64,000 nt of DNA from Sequoia sempervirens (Eukaryota; Streptophyta; Pinopsida; Cupressales; Cupressaceae), in NCBI GenBank assembly GCA_007258455.2, contig VDFB02193867.1, forward strand, positions 528,458,657 to 528,522,656, given 5' to 3'. A model generated the notes under the pieces. It was given only the letters and a program-made list of their open reading frames with translations, did no database searches and was not told the origin of the DNA. The position numbers and the translations under genes are program-made. Below, piece by piece: positions 1-13,407 of the stretch; position 1 is the stretch's first letter; each line of letters starts with the position of its first letter.

Positions 1-39
1 ATTCAACCTTTCAAGACTTAATAGGAAATGGAATTATAA

Positions 40-603
40 ATTTTTAGAAAAGAAATGGAGATTGCTTAGTGCTCAAGTTTGGAAGTCTAAGGCAGAAGCA
101 AATGCCCAAATTTTGGATTGGAAAATCTTGCATCATAAAATACCTGTAGGGGATAGCATAAAATATTTAAAGACACAAGTTGTCAAGTGCCCTTTTTATT
201 AGCACAATAAAAATATGAAATATATCTTTTGGGACTATTATAGAGAAAAAAAGAAATGGAACATTATTTTTGACCACCTATCTACTATCTTTGATCATGC
301 ATTACGATGGAAAGAGACTAGTTTGGTAATAGACTTCATAAAAATATAATTGTTGATTCTATGAGACATTGTATTTTTCCTCACCTATGGAAAAGTAGAT
401 TTTTAGCTATGTTTTCCAATCATGTTTCACATTAGCAAATAGACATTCAAAAGTTTTACTCTGACATAATGTTTCAATTTATTTTTCTTTGTTCTCGGCT
501 AAGGAAGGAACAAAAAGGAAATGCTAATTATAATCAACGTCTAGACATGATCAAATACCAGTTCCTACAACAACATGAAGGGGATTTCCATTGTGCCAAA
601 TAA
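40..603 (+). pseudogene. LINE (non-LTR) ORF2 C-terminal fragment, decayed
   Basis: Plus-strand translation reads through a stretch with WKILHHKIPVGDSIKYL followed by KCPFY, then HLWKSRFLAMFSNH and later YNQRLDMIKYQFLQQHEGDF before a stop near 600. The W-K-I-L-x-x-K-I-P then C-P-F pattern is that of the zinc-binding zf-RVT region after the reverse transcriptase of plant LINEs. At least two in-frame stops and one frame change interrupt it, and the N-terminal part lies outside the window. It is therefore a 5'-truncated dead copy. The family call rests on short motifs only; a fragment of another RT-containing element is the alternative. Confidence 0.4.
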
Positions 604-2809
604 CTGTAATTTTTTTTCAAGTTTAATATATAATTTGCACTTTGGTACTTTGTGTTATGAGTCAAGTGAACTGTTGGTTCCTCTAGCCTTCCTAGTTATT
701 ACTAGTTGTTATGGTTATATGAACTCCTTGTGAGTTACACTCAGGTGATCCCATAATACTAGTTTACAATTTTTGAACAAACTGGACACTGAACTGATTT
801 TATCTAACTAAATCTTCACTTTTGGGCACCTATAGTGGCTAAACCATGAGGAATTTGAAGATGATGCAAACTAGTGATTTGTGACATTTTGTCTATAGAT
901 TCTAAATATATTTTTTTCAAAAATTTTGGAATTAGATATCACTTCTTTTTCCATCTCCTTCGATTTTTTATTTTCTTTTTTTAGTAAAAACCATTTTTAA
1001 GGAGTGACACTCACCGTATAACACAATTTTTTTTTATGAAGGATAAAATTCTATTTTTTTTAATTTATATTTGTAACTATGATATCTAGTGCTTCCAATT
1101 GGTTTCATAGTGTTTTATTGTTTTTTTTCCTTATTCAATTTTTGAAGTCAAACCAATTACAATTTAGACATAGGCGGACCATATAACACATTACTTTTTT
1201 TATATGTATCGAAATTCAATTTTTTTTTGTTGGATCAAGGACTTCAATATCTAGTGCACTCATATTTTTCAAAAAAATAAATGATAATCTTCTATTTTCC
1301 ACATGTGCAAAACAAAGAGCTTGATTTTCAGTGAAAAACCTACAAATTCACAAGAAATAAAAAATAAATATTTAATAATAAAATTAAATTTATTTAAAAT
1401 TATAATTTTTGGGAAGGTTATAATAAGAACTACATACTTACAAAAAATAAATTTTAAAATTTGAATGGAAATACTTTGATCCCCCAAGAGGTAAACTGGG
1501 TATGGTTTTTTATCAACATTTTGATAAAGGTGAGGACTTCGCGAGTAGGTGCTGGTTTAAAACTAGCTGGTTCTATCCAAAGGGGTTTTGATTTTAGTAG
1601 TTTGATCAAACCTCTCCTTCAATTGAATGCTTTAAATAGAACTTTTTAAGGCTTAAATAATTATATTTTCTAAAAATATGTGATTTTAGCAAAAATTGAA
1701 ATCTCTTAGGAATTGTAAACCAGCTTTGTGGGATCACCCACTCTTGCAGTCTCTAGTGTTGCTTTGTTCTTTCCTTTGCAGTCCACCTTTTGGACTGCAT
1801 TTTTTCTTACGTTATATTTATTTCAGCTTTGTTAAAAATAAAAAATAAATTTAAAAAAAATAAGGAAAAATATCTCTTTTTATCCCTTTTAGCTCCAATT
1901 TCCATGCACACATTCCAATATTTATGCATAATAGTGCAATAAGCCCATAAGAAAAGAGAATGATGTATATTCCAATTACTACCATGCATATATACTATTT
2001 TCATCATTATTTGCTTAATGGTCTTATGAGTAGCATCTCCTTAACCATTATCTTATAGGCAATTCAGAGTAAAAGAAATATTGTTGAATATAACACTTTA
2101 CCAAAAAATATTATGGTGAATGTGTGAAGTTGCATGTGGCTTTTATAAAATAAATAGACAACATTAATCTAACTTGATTAATTAAAAAGTGACATATATT
2201 TTGAATTTTAAATGATATAAACTAAATGAAATGTAAGTTTACTTTAATGTACTAAGCCTGGCTTTTTAATAAACTGTTAAATCGAGTGTATTTTTATAAA
2301 ATTGATATTCATAATAGATAATGGTTTTGTAATGAGTTTAAGGAGATTCCTTTGCTTGCTAGTGTAAAATATTTTATTTCTCATGCCTTTGCATTTAGTG
2401 TCCCTTGAAACTCTGGGGTGTAGAATCATTTCTATTTCTACCTTGATAAATAGCACTCTCAAGCAAAATTGAAAGTCCCAAGGCATTAAAAATAAAAACA
2501 TCAAGGGCCTTTCAATTTTGTATTAATTATTTTCATTCAGCACAAAAATATATTATCTTAACATCAAACTCCTATCTGAAGTACCTTTTCAATTTTAATA
2601 AACTTTAAAACAATTGAGAGCTACAATGATTTATGCATTGTAGTGTTATTTTTCAATTCCTTTATTCCCAGATCTTGCAAAACATGTCTGTTGGGATATG
2701 AAATGCAGTCCTTAATCCTTAAGTTGGAAATACTAGGAAAATCTAAGACAAGGATTGAAATTACTAAAGCCCATAATAATGAATTTGGCACTATAAATAC
2801 TTTCTAAAA
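604..2809. other. AT-rich stretch, nothing recognised
   Basis: Homopolymer-rich, AT-rich DNA with only short chance ORFs on both strands. It may contain the 3' tail of the LINE fragment on its left, but I see no motif, repeat pair or RNA gene that supports a call. Confidence 0.5.
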
Positions 2810-2839
2810 TGTTTCCTACACTAGCTTCCTGGCCAGCCT

Positions 2840-2975
2840 ACCGATTTGATTTGATTTCGGATCTTGATTGATCGATTTGATTTTTTGATTTGATTTTGAT
2901 CTGGATTTACGGATTGATCTGATTGATCTTGATGTCGCAAGCGGATTTTGATTTTGACGGATGCCGATGATCTGC
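2840..2975. repeat. GATTTGATTT-type simple repeat
   Basis: Imperfect tandem GATTTGATTTTGAT units inside the left LTR of F and absent from the right copy. It is probably a local microsatellite expansion after insertion. Confidence 0.55.
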
Positions 2976-3679
2976 CTTTTGATCCTGAGCAATCAACACT
3001 GCACCGTATAAAATAAGCTTCAGTTTGATCGCATTTTGGTGCGGTTTTAGGTTCATTTATAATTTTAGTATTGGAAAACCTCTCATGTGATTTAATTTTC
3101 AAATTTTGAGTTTTTTCTTCATCACTATTTTAAGGCTCCTACAAGCAGTTTTACAAAAATAATTAATTTTTAATATTCTTAAATGCTAGAGAAAAATACA
3201 TCATTCAATGCTAGTATTCATATCCTAATATAAAGTTTTGGCGGATTATGAGCTTCCTGCATAAAAAGCTTATTTTTAGCAACGCCAAAAGACAACGCTA
3301 GTCAAGTATGTTTGAAGTTTTTCCTAAAACGATATATGCAGCTTCCCGAAGGTAAATGTCGATGAATTTCATTACTGTCCTATATTCATATGTTTTGAAG
3401 AAACTAAAAGCCGCAATATGGGTAATGGTGGAGCATTTTAAATTATTGGCATAATTTCCACCTTTAATCTACATGTAATCGGGCCTTTGGTAAATAATAA
3501 AATGATAAATTGAGCCCTTTCAAATGGCAAAGAAAAAATTATCTAGAGCTGTTTAACAATGAATATTCCTACACCTTAGGCTGCACGGGGTATGGATTTC
3601 ACAGGTGAGGCAAAAGTATTTTCACCATTGCCAGTGACCTGTGCTTAGACCTCCATTTTGGGGGGCATCTTCAGAAAAA

Positions 3680-4472
3680 GGGTATGTGCAAGATCATGAT
3701 GGTCCAAAAAGTGGCGATATGATGGGTATGTGTAAGGTATGTGGCTGATGACCTTTTTTTTACCGAAAATTGATGAAATGAAAAGGGTTTTTAGAGGAGA
3801 TTCTCAGCTTTCAACCTTTATAAATTATGTTTTACTTTTACACCTACTAAATTATTATTCATTTCTATTTGAATTATGATCAAAAGCCCTGATCATGGGG
3901 TCAGGGGATGAATAACATCTACAGCCTCTTTAAAATGTTATCACATTTTTAAATCTAAAACATGCATCACATTCTGTATGCTTCAAATACTATAGGATTA
4001 AAAAAATTAATGTATGGGAATGTTTTACCTGCTAAGGTGGTTGTATTAAGGCAGAGTTTTATGCATTTTAAAATTTGTAATAAAAAAATCTATAATTAAT
4101 TATTTTACTTGGAAAAAATTACAAAAAAATATGCATCGCATCCAGACATGAGTCTTCTATTTATATCTAAAATATTATAAAAAAATATTATCATTTTATT
4201 GTGGTTAGGGTGGTTAGATAGACACCTACTTATTTTTTCCCCGAAATGTAAGTAATTAATCGTGATTGAAATTCTAAATTTCACTGTTGGAATTTTATTT
4301 TTTAACAAACTTAGTATTTTAGAAAACCATATCCAATTTCTATAGATCTTCTATTCTTTACATATTTTTAAATAATATAGATAACTTATTCAAAACTCTT
4401 ACTAACTCTGATTTTTCTGAGTTTTTCACCACTTAAGGGCTTGTTTTTTCCATGATGATCCTACACATGCCC
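3680..4472. mobile_element. MITE-like DNA transposon, copy 1 (793 bp)
   Basis: Begins GGGTATGTGCAAGATCATGA and ends with the near-complement, finishing ACACATGCCC. This gives terminal inverted repeats of about 23 bp with a few mismatches. It interrupts the left LTR of F, while the right LTR (6890-6910) runs uninterrupted from GGGCATCTT through an A-run to GTGAGAGCAAG, which directly shows insertion. Flanking AAAA on both sides is a possible 4-bp target duplication, although the site is an A-run. A second copy of almost equal length lies inverted at 50407-51201. There is no transposase ORF, so it is non-autonomous. The superfamily is not determined. Confidence 0.75.
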
Positions 4473-4931
4473 AAAACATGAGAGTAGGTTTGAATGTCGA
4501 ACATAGAAGATTCAAAAAAAAAAATTAAATTATTAAAATGTATGTTTTATTTAGGGAGTGGGATGCCACTTTGGGTGAGCATTTAATTTCTTTTAATTGA
4601 GATTTCAAAAAAAAAAAAAAAAAAGGAGAGAGGGAGAGCTAAGGGGCTACATGGAAGTAGTGGAGGTGAGGATAGCAACATGGAAGTTTTGAAAGAATAT
4701 TTTCAAATCTTTCAGGAAGCAGACACGAAGACTAAGTTTGAGGAAAAGTGAGAGAGAATGGCCATGGAGAGCCAAAGATTGAAAAAAAAAAATTTATAAT
4801 ATATGATTGAATAAATATTGTAATTATTTCCACATGGTTGCACATCATTTTTAGATTTTAATGCAGTTGATTTTCGTTGTTCAAATTTTATTTTTTGTGA
4901 GTTTTTGGATGGGTATGTGTTTTTGTTTGCA

Positions 4932-6182
4932 TTAGTGGTATCAGATCTAGAGGTTCTAAGTGCATAGGTAGAGTGTCGAACATGAGGTAGTTTATGTTAG
5001 GACCTACAGGTGGAGAATGAAGTTACAAGGTTAAAGTGTGTAGATAGATCATCGAGTGTGAGGAAATCTATACGTGAGAGGATTGAATGGGTCATGAGGA
5101 GGCCAATATGAATTTTTTTCTGGGAACAATATTAGGAAGAAGTGGAAAATATGAAGTATCGTGAATATTTTGAAAAGCATCAAGTTGAAGTGAATATATT
5201 AGAAAATAAGTTTAAAGAGGAAATGAGAATGTGGGAAGAGAGATATGAGAAGAAGAATATTCTCTTAGAAGAGGATAGTGAAAAGAAGAGAAAAAATAAA
5301 GAGTGATGTAGCTCTTTGGTAGGGGTTGAATGTAAGAAAGAGTATGCATGGATAGCCCACAAAAGTGAAGAAGATGATAAGGTACAAGTTGTAGAGATAA
5401 CATGTGAATGGAGTGCATTGTGTGAAGTGGATGAAGAGGGTTTGCAATCAAAAATTGTGAACATGGATGGTCCTAAATTTGAGAAATGGGTTGGTGAGGA
5501 AGAGGATGATCTCTTGTTGAAAGAATAAATGAGGATGATAGATAGGTTATTTGAGAGGAAAATATTGGATGAACATATCTTCAGTGCAAACAATAAAGAA
5601 GGAGATGAAACAAGAAATGGTCCTTTGGAGGACATGACTACATGGGAGAAATTTGAACAGCCTTATGAAGATGCATACATGAAAGGTTTTTGAGGATGAA
5701 GAAAATGATGTTGGAGCAACAAAGAAGGTAATTTCTGATTTTAAATTTAAAAATGTTGATTGTTTACCCTCTAAGGAAGAGATTTAGTAGTAGAAGATAA
5801 AGTTGTAGTTGAAAATGGGTATGTGAATGTTGCATATTTGTGTATAGAGGTTGTAGATGATGGTGCAGGAGGAACTTGGTGGAGGTGGTCAGTTTGTGGT
5901 GGGTTGGATCCCACAAAGAAGGAAAAGAAGGAAGAAGAGATGTGGCAAAGGAAATTGGTCTATGGTGGATGTAAATCTAGGAGAGGAAGCAAGAATAGAG
6001 TGCATACTTAGTGGAGGAGGACAACAAGAATCCCAACTCAATGTTGGAAGAGGTGGAGGAAGACATTCCTTTTGTATAAATCAATGATGGATTTCATTTC
6101 AGGTTTTCCACAACCTAAAAGATTAGTTCTAATACTCCACTCCATTTGTGAGTTCTACTCACAAGATTTTTCCTACCCAACA
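4932..6182 (+). mobile_element. Element F internal region, non-autonomous
   Basis: Only about 1.25 kb separates the two LTR copies. An open stretch at about 5134-5307 encodes a charged helical segment (for example KYREYFEKHQVEVNILENKF and EEMRMWEERYEKK) ending at TGA. A second acidic open segment lies at about 5316-5528. Neither matches a protein I recognise, and no RT, protease or integrase motif is visible. The region before the right LTR is purine-rich (about 6045-6062) and may hold the polypurine tract. This fits a small non-autonomous LTR element with a possible gag-like remnant. Confidence 0.45.
4936..4947 (+). other. Primer-binding site of element F
   Basis: TGGTATCAGATC lies four bases inside the left LTR. 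This is close to the TGGTATCAGAGC initiator-tRNA(Met) primer site of many plant LTR retrotransposons and fixes F as plus-strand. Confidence 0.6.
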
Positions 6183-7358
6183 TGTCTAATGTAGGAGCAT
6201 CTGGGCAGACTGGCAATCAACATTAACCAAAAACAAGCTTCTAGTTTTGATTTCCATTTTGGTTTTTTTTGTGGTTTATTTGGAATATCTTAGTATTTGA
6301 AAACCTATCATGTGATTTAATTTTCAAATTTTGAGTTTTTGCTCTATTGCAGTTTTAAGGCTCCCACATGCAGTTTTATGGAAACAATTAAATTTTAATA
6401 TTTTTAAATTTTTGAGAAAAATACTTTAGAGGGAATCATATTAATTATATTATTCATATCTTGACAAATTTCCATGTGAACATGAGCTTCTGGGTAAGAT
6501 TTATGCAAAAAGTTAGTTTTCAACACCCATTGTGCAACGTCGAGGTCACATGTTTAATTTTTTTTTCCAAATCATCTATGCAGTCTTAGAAGATAATGTT
6601 TGATGAATTTTATTTATCTCATATTCATTTTTTAAATAAAATTAAAAGGTAAACATTGGTAGTGGTGGAGGATTTTAAATTATTGGAATAATTTCACCTT
6701 TTCTCCATGTAAGTGCTCTCGATAAAACAAGAAATGATAATTATTTCTTTCAGCTATTACAAATAAAAATTTAGAGATGGAAACATGGGTATCATCATTA
6801 ATTTGAAGGAACAAGGGTATGGATTTTTAAGATTCAATTATTTTTTATTTTATTGATTAAAAAATTTATGTTTAGACCTCCATTTTGGAGGGCATCTTAA
6901 AAAAAACGTGAGAGCAAGTTTGAATGTTGAATATAGAAGATTCTAACAAAATTTTAAATTATTAAAATGTATATTTTATTGATGGATCGGGACACCACTT
7001 TTGGTAAGCATTCAATTGTTTTTAATTGATATTTCAAAAAAGTTTTGAAAAAATGAGAGAGGGAGAGTTGGGGAGCTGCATGGAAGTAGTGGAGGTGAGG
7101 ATAACAACATGGAAGTTTTGAGAGAAGATTTTCAAATCTTGCAGGAATCAAAGATAAAGATTGAGTTTGAGGAAAAGTGAGAGAGAATGGTCATGGAGAG
7201 CCAAAGATTGAAAAAAAAAATATAATCATATGATTGAATAAATATTGTAATTGTTTCCACATGGTTGCACATCATTTTCAAATTTGAATGTAGTTGACTT
7301 TCTTTGTTCAAATTTTTTGTTTTGTGAGTTTGTGGAGGGGTATGTTTTTTTATTTGCA
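6183..7358 (+). repeat. Element F, right LTR
   Basis: Collinear with 2810-4931 minus the inserted MITE and simple repeat. It ends with the same TTTGCA at 7358. The start near 6183 is approximate. I found no clean target duplication, so later rearrangement at an edge is possible. Confidence 0.55.
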
Positions 7359-7545
7359 TCACCTCTTTACCTCCTACCATCTCTCTCACCTCTCTACCTC
7401 CCTCCCCTCTTTACTACTCTCTCCTCTCTCTCCTCTCTCTACCTCCTACCATCTCTCTCTCACCTATCTCTATGTATCACCTCTCTAAGCCCTCCCCCCT
7501 CTCTCTACCTCCCTCACTCTCTTTCTCTATTCTATTATTTATACT
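7359..7545. repeat. CT-rich microsatellite
   Basis: Dense CTCTCT, CCTCC and TACCTCC units on the plus strand. The open frame across it codes only Leu, Ser, Pro and Tyr and is composition-driven, not a gene. Confidence 0.8.
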
Positions 7546-10479
7546 TGTAGGAATCCATTTCATCCATTTCATGTCACCCTAGAACTATTATACTTAGGAC
7601 ATTCATTACTAAAGTTATCTTGATCTAAGTGGTAGCATAAAAGTGGCACATTAATGCTAATGTGTAGCAACATCTTAAAGTCTAAAAAACCATTATTCAT
7701 GGTTTAGGGTTTAGAGCCTAGGGTATTTGGTTTGGGGCCTAGTGTTTATTATGGAGGGTTGAATTTTTAGGGATCATTCAATTTAATTTTAAAGGTTTTA
7801 GTGTTAATAATTATTAATGTTAGGTTTTAGGGTTTGGTTTTGTAGAGGAGGTAATTTGCTACTCTCAAGATGATGAGATTTAAAAGAGAAATTTGACTCT
7901 CCACTACCTCAATTGACATGGCTCAAGTGAATTGGAAATGGAAGAATGTGAATATTAACAAAGTGCATAAATTATACAGACCTTTCATACATCATAAACT
8001 AAAAGTGTATCCTAGTATATAGGTCTTTTGAATAGATCAACAATCTATTTGTCTAGGATGATATCATGGCTATTGGATAACAGTGTGTCATGCTAGTGTC
8101 CCGTGTGGAAATAAAATAGGAACTTAAAATTGAAAGAAACAAAGCATTGTTCACTAATTTCCAAACATGAAAGGGAGTATAAAATATGCATGTACAAAAT
8201 TAAATATATATATATAGAAAGATGTTAAATGGAAATGAGATGAAAATGAGGAGAGGTTTTGGATTTCGTCGAAAGTTTTTGATGACATTCAATCTTACTT
8301 CTAAAAGTTCTTCCAACTCCACCTACATACACAAGACCAAAAAGAAATGTTTGGGTGATTGTATAAGAGTTTTCCTCAATCAAACCCCCATATTGGTGTT
8401 TCCACCTCATCGAAAAACCTTAGAAAAGATAACAATAATAATAATAGATGTGAAATGGTAAAGATAACCATATGCTAATCAAAGACATAGATAATATACT
8501 CAATAAATATTCTTGAAGAGTTACCATGTTCTAACATAAAGTGAGGCTTGTTCCAGTGCAACAAATGAGCAACAAGAACCTCTAAGATGACAATGACTTC
8601 CTCGCAAGATGAGCCCATATTGCAACAATGTAATTTAATTTGAGAGTCGTCCCTTTGTAAGATGTGTGTGTAGGAAGATGGAGAAATATGTGAAGTATTG
8701 TAGAATGGTGAAGAAGGAGTTGTTTTTTTTTTTTCAAGAGAGCTACAAAGCAAGAGAGAAAGAATGAAGAATTGATGCATGAATAATGAAAATTGAATAA
8801 AGATTTTTGCAAAAGAAAGGGACTTTTTGGTTCAAACACCCAGCTTGAGAAATTCCTAATATAGTTGCAAGATGGTAGAGGCATTACATTGCCAAAATTT
8901 GGTAGTTGCAATGTCTCAATGACCACCTTAGTGGTGGATTTTTGAGGGACACTTGCATAGATTGTAGACATCTTTGCCACATGCAGTAGTCCATGGGAAA
9001 ATCAAACTTAGTGGTGAAGGACTGGGGCATGTCAGATGGTGAGAAATGGTTTTAAGTTGAGGGAGAGCATAATTATCTTACTTTATCTAAAGAGGAAGTC
9101 ATGTATAGTGTGGAATTTCATAGGATACAATTTAAGACATTCTATTTTTCCCCCACTTTAGTGAGAATATGTGTTCAAGATAAAATGAAAAGTAAAGTAA
9201 AAAAGTGAGAGAGTGTTTTACCAAAAATTTGAAGGGAAAGTAGATTCTTCTATCCATGTGAAGTTTCCCACAAGGAAGAGACCTGAGTTGATCCTACATA
9301 GAATGATTAAGATGTATCACCACAAATATGTTAATTGCACACAAACATGTTAAGAAAAAGTGGACATTTAGACATCAAAGATTATATAGACACAAGACAA
9401 TGTTAATATGTATGGGTAGCAAGTTGTGTTATACTAGGTACCATATGATAATCTAATCAACCTATGATTGCTACAAGCTATATTGTAGGATAACCACATA
9501 AAAGAGACATCTATACAATCATAAAGATAAAGTTTAGTAGGTTGACCTCATGCTAGACGATGAATAAGAAATTTCAATGCAAAAATATTTCAAAAAGAAT
9601 CATGAGATAAGAGGTTTGTAATATGAATGTGATAGTCCTTGCCCTTCCCTATGTTATGTAAATGAAGACAAGCTATTTGGGGTCCTATCATTAGAGAAAC
9701 ATGAGAAAAATAAAGATAGGGGATCTAAATATTTGAGGAACTAGTATGATTCATATCAAAAAAATATGTATACAACTATGTATGAATCATCATCATGTTC
9801 CAAAATATTTTAGATCATGAAGAAGAAGCACATGAAGATAAAGTAAAAATAAAAATTTGGGTCAAAATGGAAGAAGGCATAAATACCTCCAACACTTTGC
9901 ATCATCCCCAAATATTGAAATTCAAAGCATGAGAAAGAGAAGGATGATAAAAATAGAAGAAGTGTGAAAAAATTATCAACCTTGTATCCAAGTACCTACG
10001 AGGGTATCTTGGGTCCTTTAGGAGGGAATAAAACATATGAAAATAATTACAAGGGAACAAAGACAAGTAAACAAACTCTAATCTAAAGAGAAGAATAGTA
10101 CTTCTCTAAATCATTTTGTCCAACAAGTCATCCTCCTCAAAATCTAGATTGTAGGGGGAAGGAGGGTGAGCTCACAAAGGAACAATGGATAAAGTGATAC
10201 TAGGAATCTTTCCTTAAGCAAGGGATAGATATGTGGTTGCTTCAATATCCCCATCTACTAGTTCATGTGAGTTGAGTTCCAATGACTTTGTAAAATTAGT
10301 TGACAAGGCTAGAATGTCCTCTAAAGAGTCAAACATATGCTTCTCTAGAGAGAAATGTGGTGACTCAACTATAAGCTATGAAAGAGTAGGAGCCTCAGTA
10401 CAAACCTTCAAAAGAGTAGTGGAAAACACCTATGAAGGAGGGATATCCTCAATGATAAGGACACAAGAAGAAAGAGAAG
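7546..10479. other. No gene recognised; possible far 3' part of element G
   Basis: Several short open frames occur on both strands, the longest being 132 residues on the minus strand at 8582-8980. None shows a domain motif or a repeat partner elsewhere in the window. By position it could be the 3' half of minus-strand element G, whose protease-like region lies just to the right. That is inference only. Confidence 0.35.
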
Positions 10480-12163
10480 TAGGATTAGACTTCTTGTGGC
10501 AGGATTCAGGGATAGGGTCCTACTCAAGCTTATGCTTGGATGGCAGGTTAGAGTTTAGAGATGCGAGAGGAGCATACAAGGCCACACTAGACATGACCTT
10601 TATATTGGTCATGTATATGGGTTGTGCAAGTTGAGGAACAATAGGAAAAGAAGTGATGAGAGGTGGTTCCAAAGAAGGCATGATGAATACTTGCATCCTT
10701 TTTGGGGTGAAGTTCATCCATGTCTCTTGAAGGGACTAGAAGCAGGACAAAAATAGGATAAGGTAAGAAGACTAAGGAGCTAAAATGGAAGGCGTATCCC
10801 TAGCCTTTTGAGTTGCATCACATTTCCTCACCATTTCACTTCAATGATTCTTAAGCTTACATGGAATTTAGTTTCAATGAAGACAGGTACCAAGAACAGG
10901 GCCTGAGAAAATGTTGAAGCAATTGGTGAAGTCATCCTCACAAGCATTAATGGTAGAAGGACAAGCTCCATAGGAGGGGATAGAGAGGTTAGGGGTGTAG
11001 TATCCTTAACCTCAATCACAAAAACCTTTCCTCATTCTTTTTGGGTAGGGGGAGGAGCAAGAGTAACCCTCAGGGGAGGAGATATTAGAGCCACATACAA
11101 AGGACCAAACAAAGAGGAATTATCACACTTACTATATATAGTATGGTGAGAGATGTCAGGAAGAATTGGAAGTTCAAAGATATGGGGTTTCAAATTTTTC
11201 AATGCAAGGTTCTTTCCTTTTAATGTGCTAGGCACAATCAAAGGAATAGAAGCCACCATTGGAGGTTGAGAAGTGCTAGAAGAATAGGGAGGTCTACTCA
11301 AGGGAGAATGCTTGTCTTTAGCGCCAAATAGAGAAGGCCAAGAAGATGAAGAGAACTACAACAAAAGAGAGGGTTGAGAGGGGATTCAAGAAGAAGGTGG
11401 AATTGTATTAGACACTAAGTTCCTGATCTTGTACTTATAATATGATTTATAACACAAGTCATCTCAAGTAGAGCAAGCCAAAAATAGTCAAGAGATAAAC
11501 CCCCATGCAACACCAATGGTTTGTACCCTGTATCCTAGATAGTTTTCACCATGCCCTCATGAGGAAATTTTAGAAACTTATGGACAATAGAAGTGACTAC
11601 ATTAATATAAATAATCCAACATATACCTAGTTTCACTCCAAACATGTCATATTCTGGTAGATCATGAAAAATTATCATAGAGATAGATTTAGGTCCCATG
11701 AAACCAATAAAGAAATGGATCCCAAAGGGAAGAGAGAGAGAGAGAGAACATCAAGCATATGGATGGTGTCCTTGCACTCATCATTTCATGACCTATGAAT
11801 ACTATTAATGAAGAGTCTCCTCAATTATAACATTGATCTTGTTGGTAGGGTCAACCATAATACTAGTGATGATTTAATTGTTGAACTGAGTCAAAATGTA
11901 GAGGGATGAGTAATCTCCATGGTAGGGAAAGTCATTAGGAATAAAATATATGTTACATATCTTGGACTTCTAACTTGAAGGGAAGATTGGAGTGATAGAC
12001 ACCATATTCACATACACGACATTATCAAATGGTTTAGAATAAGTAGTGATAAGTTGGAAGAGTGAAGTTGGAAGGGATCTGTGTAGATTTGTAGCTATTT
12101 GTTGGCTTTGAAAACAAAATTATTGTAGTTTTTACTTTTACTATCGAGATGGATTTTACCACT
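10480..12163 (-). pseudogene. Element G: decayed gypsy-like protease region
   Basis: On the minus strand, about 11760-11530 reads IIFHDLPEYDMFGVKLGICW, then a short gap, then HKFLKFPHEGM. This lines up in spacing with the C-terminal half of the protease region of element A at 22730-22830, where an LGRPWIHDM block is followed by CIKFPYDG. The GRPW block itself is degraded here. Downstream on the minus strand, 11301-11032 and 10717-10520 are Pro/Ser-rich open pieces. Multiple stops and frame changes show it is dead. A gag fragment on the same strand lies just beyond element A (28912-29219), in the right order for one element split by A. No RT was recognised. Confidence 0.4.
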
Positions 12164-13393
12164 TGTGTAATTTATTCTATTGTTAATCTAATTAAAAACA
12201 AAACACTATTAACAAAACTTTAAATTGAAGAAAATTTGAAATAAACTTGGCTATAAAATAACAATTCTTCAAGAACGTTCCGTCTTTCTCTATCTCCAGA
12301 GATTGGTTTGAAGCTTTCTGGCTCTCAGATTGTGTGAGCTTCTCCAAATGACTGCTGCAGAACGAGTATGCAAAAGAGAACTATCCTAAATGATGGTGAA
12401 GATGGACAGGGGCTGTAATTATGTACAGGGGCTGTAGATTATGTACAGGGGCTGTAGATGAGATGAATCATGATTCTGTTGCTATGATTGCTATGCTATT
12501 GCTGTGATAATGCTATTGCTATGAATGCTAATACTATTTGCCTATAATTTACTTGCTTCTAAATTCTATATGATTTGGAGCTCCCGGCAGCTGTATTTAT
12601 AGATTTTTGCAGGCTTCATCCCGGCTGGCAAGAATCTACGGCTGTGAATTGTCTGGTATGTTTAAATGGTGAGAGATTGAGAAGTTGAGAAGAAAAGGGA
12701 GGAGGTTGAGAGGTTGGAGAGAAGAATGGAAGCTTGTCTTCAACCCACGGGAACAAGCCTGCACAGGAACAGAGAAATTTAATTTTCTGTTTTGGCAGTT
12801 TGTTTCCCGGGAGTTGAAGATAAGTCCTAAATTAAATAAATAAATTTATTTAATTTAATTTATTGCTTTTTGATATTTGATTTTTGATTTTTGAAAACTA
12901 TAGAAGAATTAATTAAATATTTTGGCAATATTTAATCATGAATGACTTTAGAAGATTTTTGAAATATTTAGAAGAATTTAATTAAATATTTTTGGAAATA
13001 TTTAATTATGAATAGATTTTTGAATTGATTTAGAGGAATTTTGAAATGATTTAAAAATGAATATTAGATTAGAAGAAATAATCAAATATTTTGGAATATT
13101 TAATTATAAATGATATTTAGAAGAATTATAATATTTTAATCTTTATTTGAATAAAATATTCAAACTAAGATTATATGATAATTAATATAAATAAATTGTA
13201 ACATTTATTTAATTAATTAAGAAATGAATATGAAAAGGTGATTAAATATTTAATTGAAATGAAATCATGAACAATATAAATAAATTATTTAAATTTATTT
13301 ATACATAGATAGAATCAAAAGATTTTAATTAAATATTAAAAATATTTAATTAATTACCAGACAATGTGATATGACCATTTTTAAGTGTATACA
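12164..13393 (-). repeat. Element A, 3' LTR
   Basis: 1,230 bp, nearly identical to 27196-28429. It contains three tandem TACAGGGGCTGTA units (about 12405-12460) and a TATA box on the minus strand. The outer half is very AT-rich, with repeated AAATATTT and TTAATTAA words. Confidence 0.95.
12593..12602 (-). promoter_or_regulatory. TATA box in the 3' LTR of A
   Basis: On the minus strand this reads CTATAAATAC, the same as in the 5' LTR copy. In this LTR it would drive transcription outward, away from gag-pol. Confidence 0.6.
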
Positions 13394-13407
13394 TTTTGCC
13401 CCTCTTT
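13394..13407 (-). other. Polypurine tract of element A
   Basis: On the minus strand AAAGAGGGGCAAAA abuts the 3' LTR directly, as plus-strand priming requires. Similar GGGGCAAA words recur nearby at about 13453, 13492, 13658 and 13686, and at about 17586 and 17613. Confidence 0.75.

Larger units (their letters stand above)
2810..4931 (+). repeat. Element F, left LTR (interrupted by a DNA transposon)
   Basis: This stretch matches 6183-7358 in several collinear blocks. Examples are the AACCTCTCATGTGATTTAAT region at about 3075 (about 6301 in the other copy), CATGGAAGTAGTGGAGGTGA at about 4649 (7079), and GTTTCCACATGGTTGCACAT-like sequence at about 4830 (7255). The right edge, ending TTTGCA at 4931, is firm because both copies end there and a primer-binding-like site follows. 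The left edge is approximate. The left copy is longer because of the 793-bp inverted-terminal element at 3680-4472 and a GATTT-rich tract at about 2840-2975. Confidence 0.6.

Noticed and set aside
5180..5635. 151-residue minus-strand Ser-rich frame
   Set aside because: Mirror of the purine-rich, charged plus-strand frame of element F; composition-driven.
7251..7550. 99-residue plus-strand open frame
   Set aside because: Most of it is the CT microsatellite.
7690..7850. Telomere-like GGTTTAGGGTTTAGAG words
   Set aside because: Only one or two units in a T/G-rich stretch; too short for an interstitial telomeric repeat.
8582..8980. 132-residue minus-strand open frame
   Set aside because: No recognised motif, Ser/Leu/Lys-rich with a homopolymer-coded Lys run; no support as a gene.
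10233..10634. 133-residue plus-strand open frame
   Set aside because: No ATG-anchored domain; it lies antisense to the decayed element G and its residue pattern is unremarkable.
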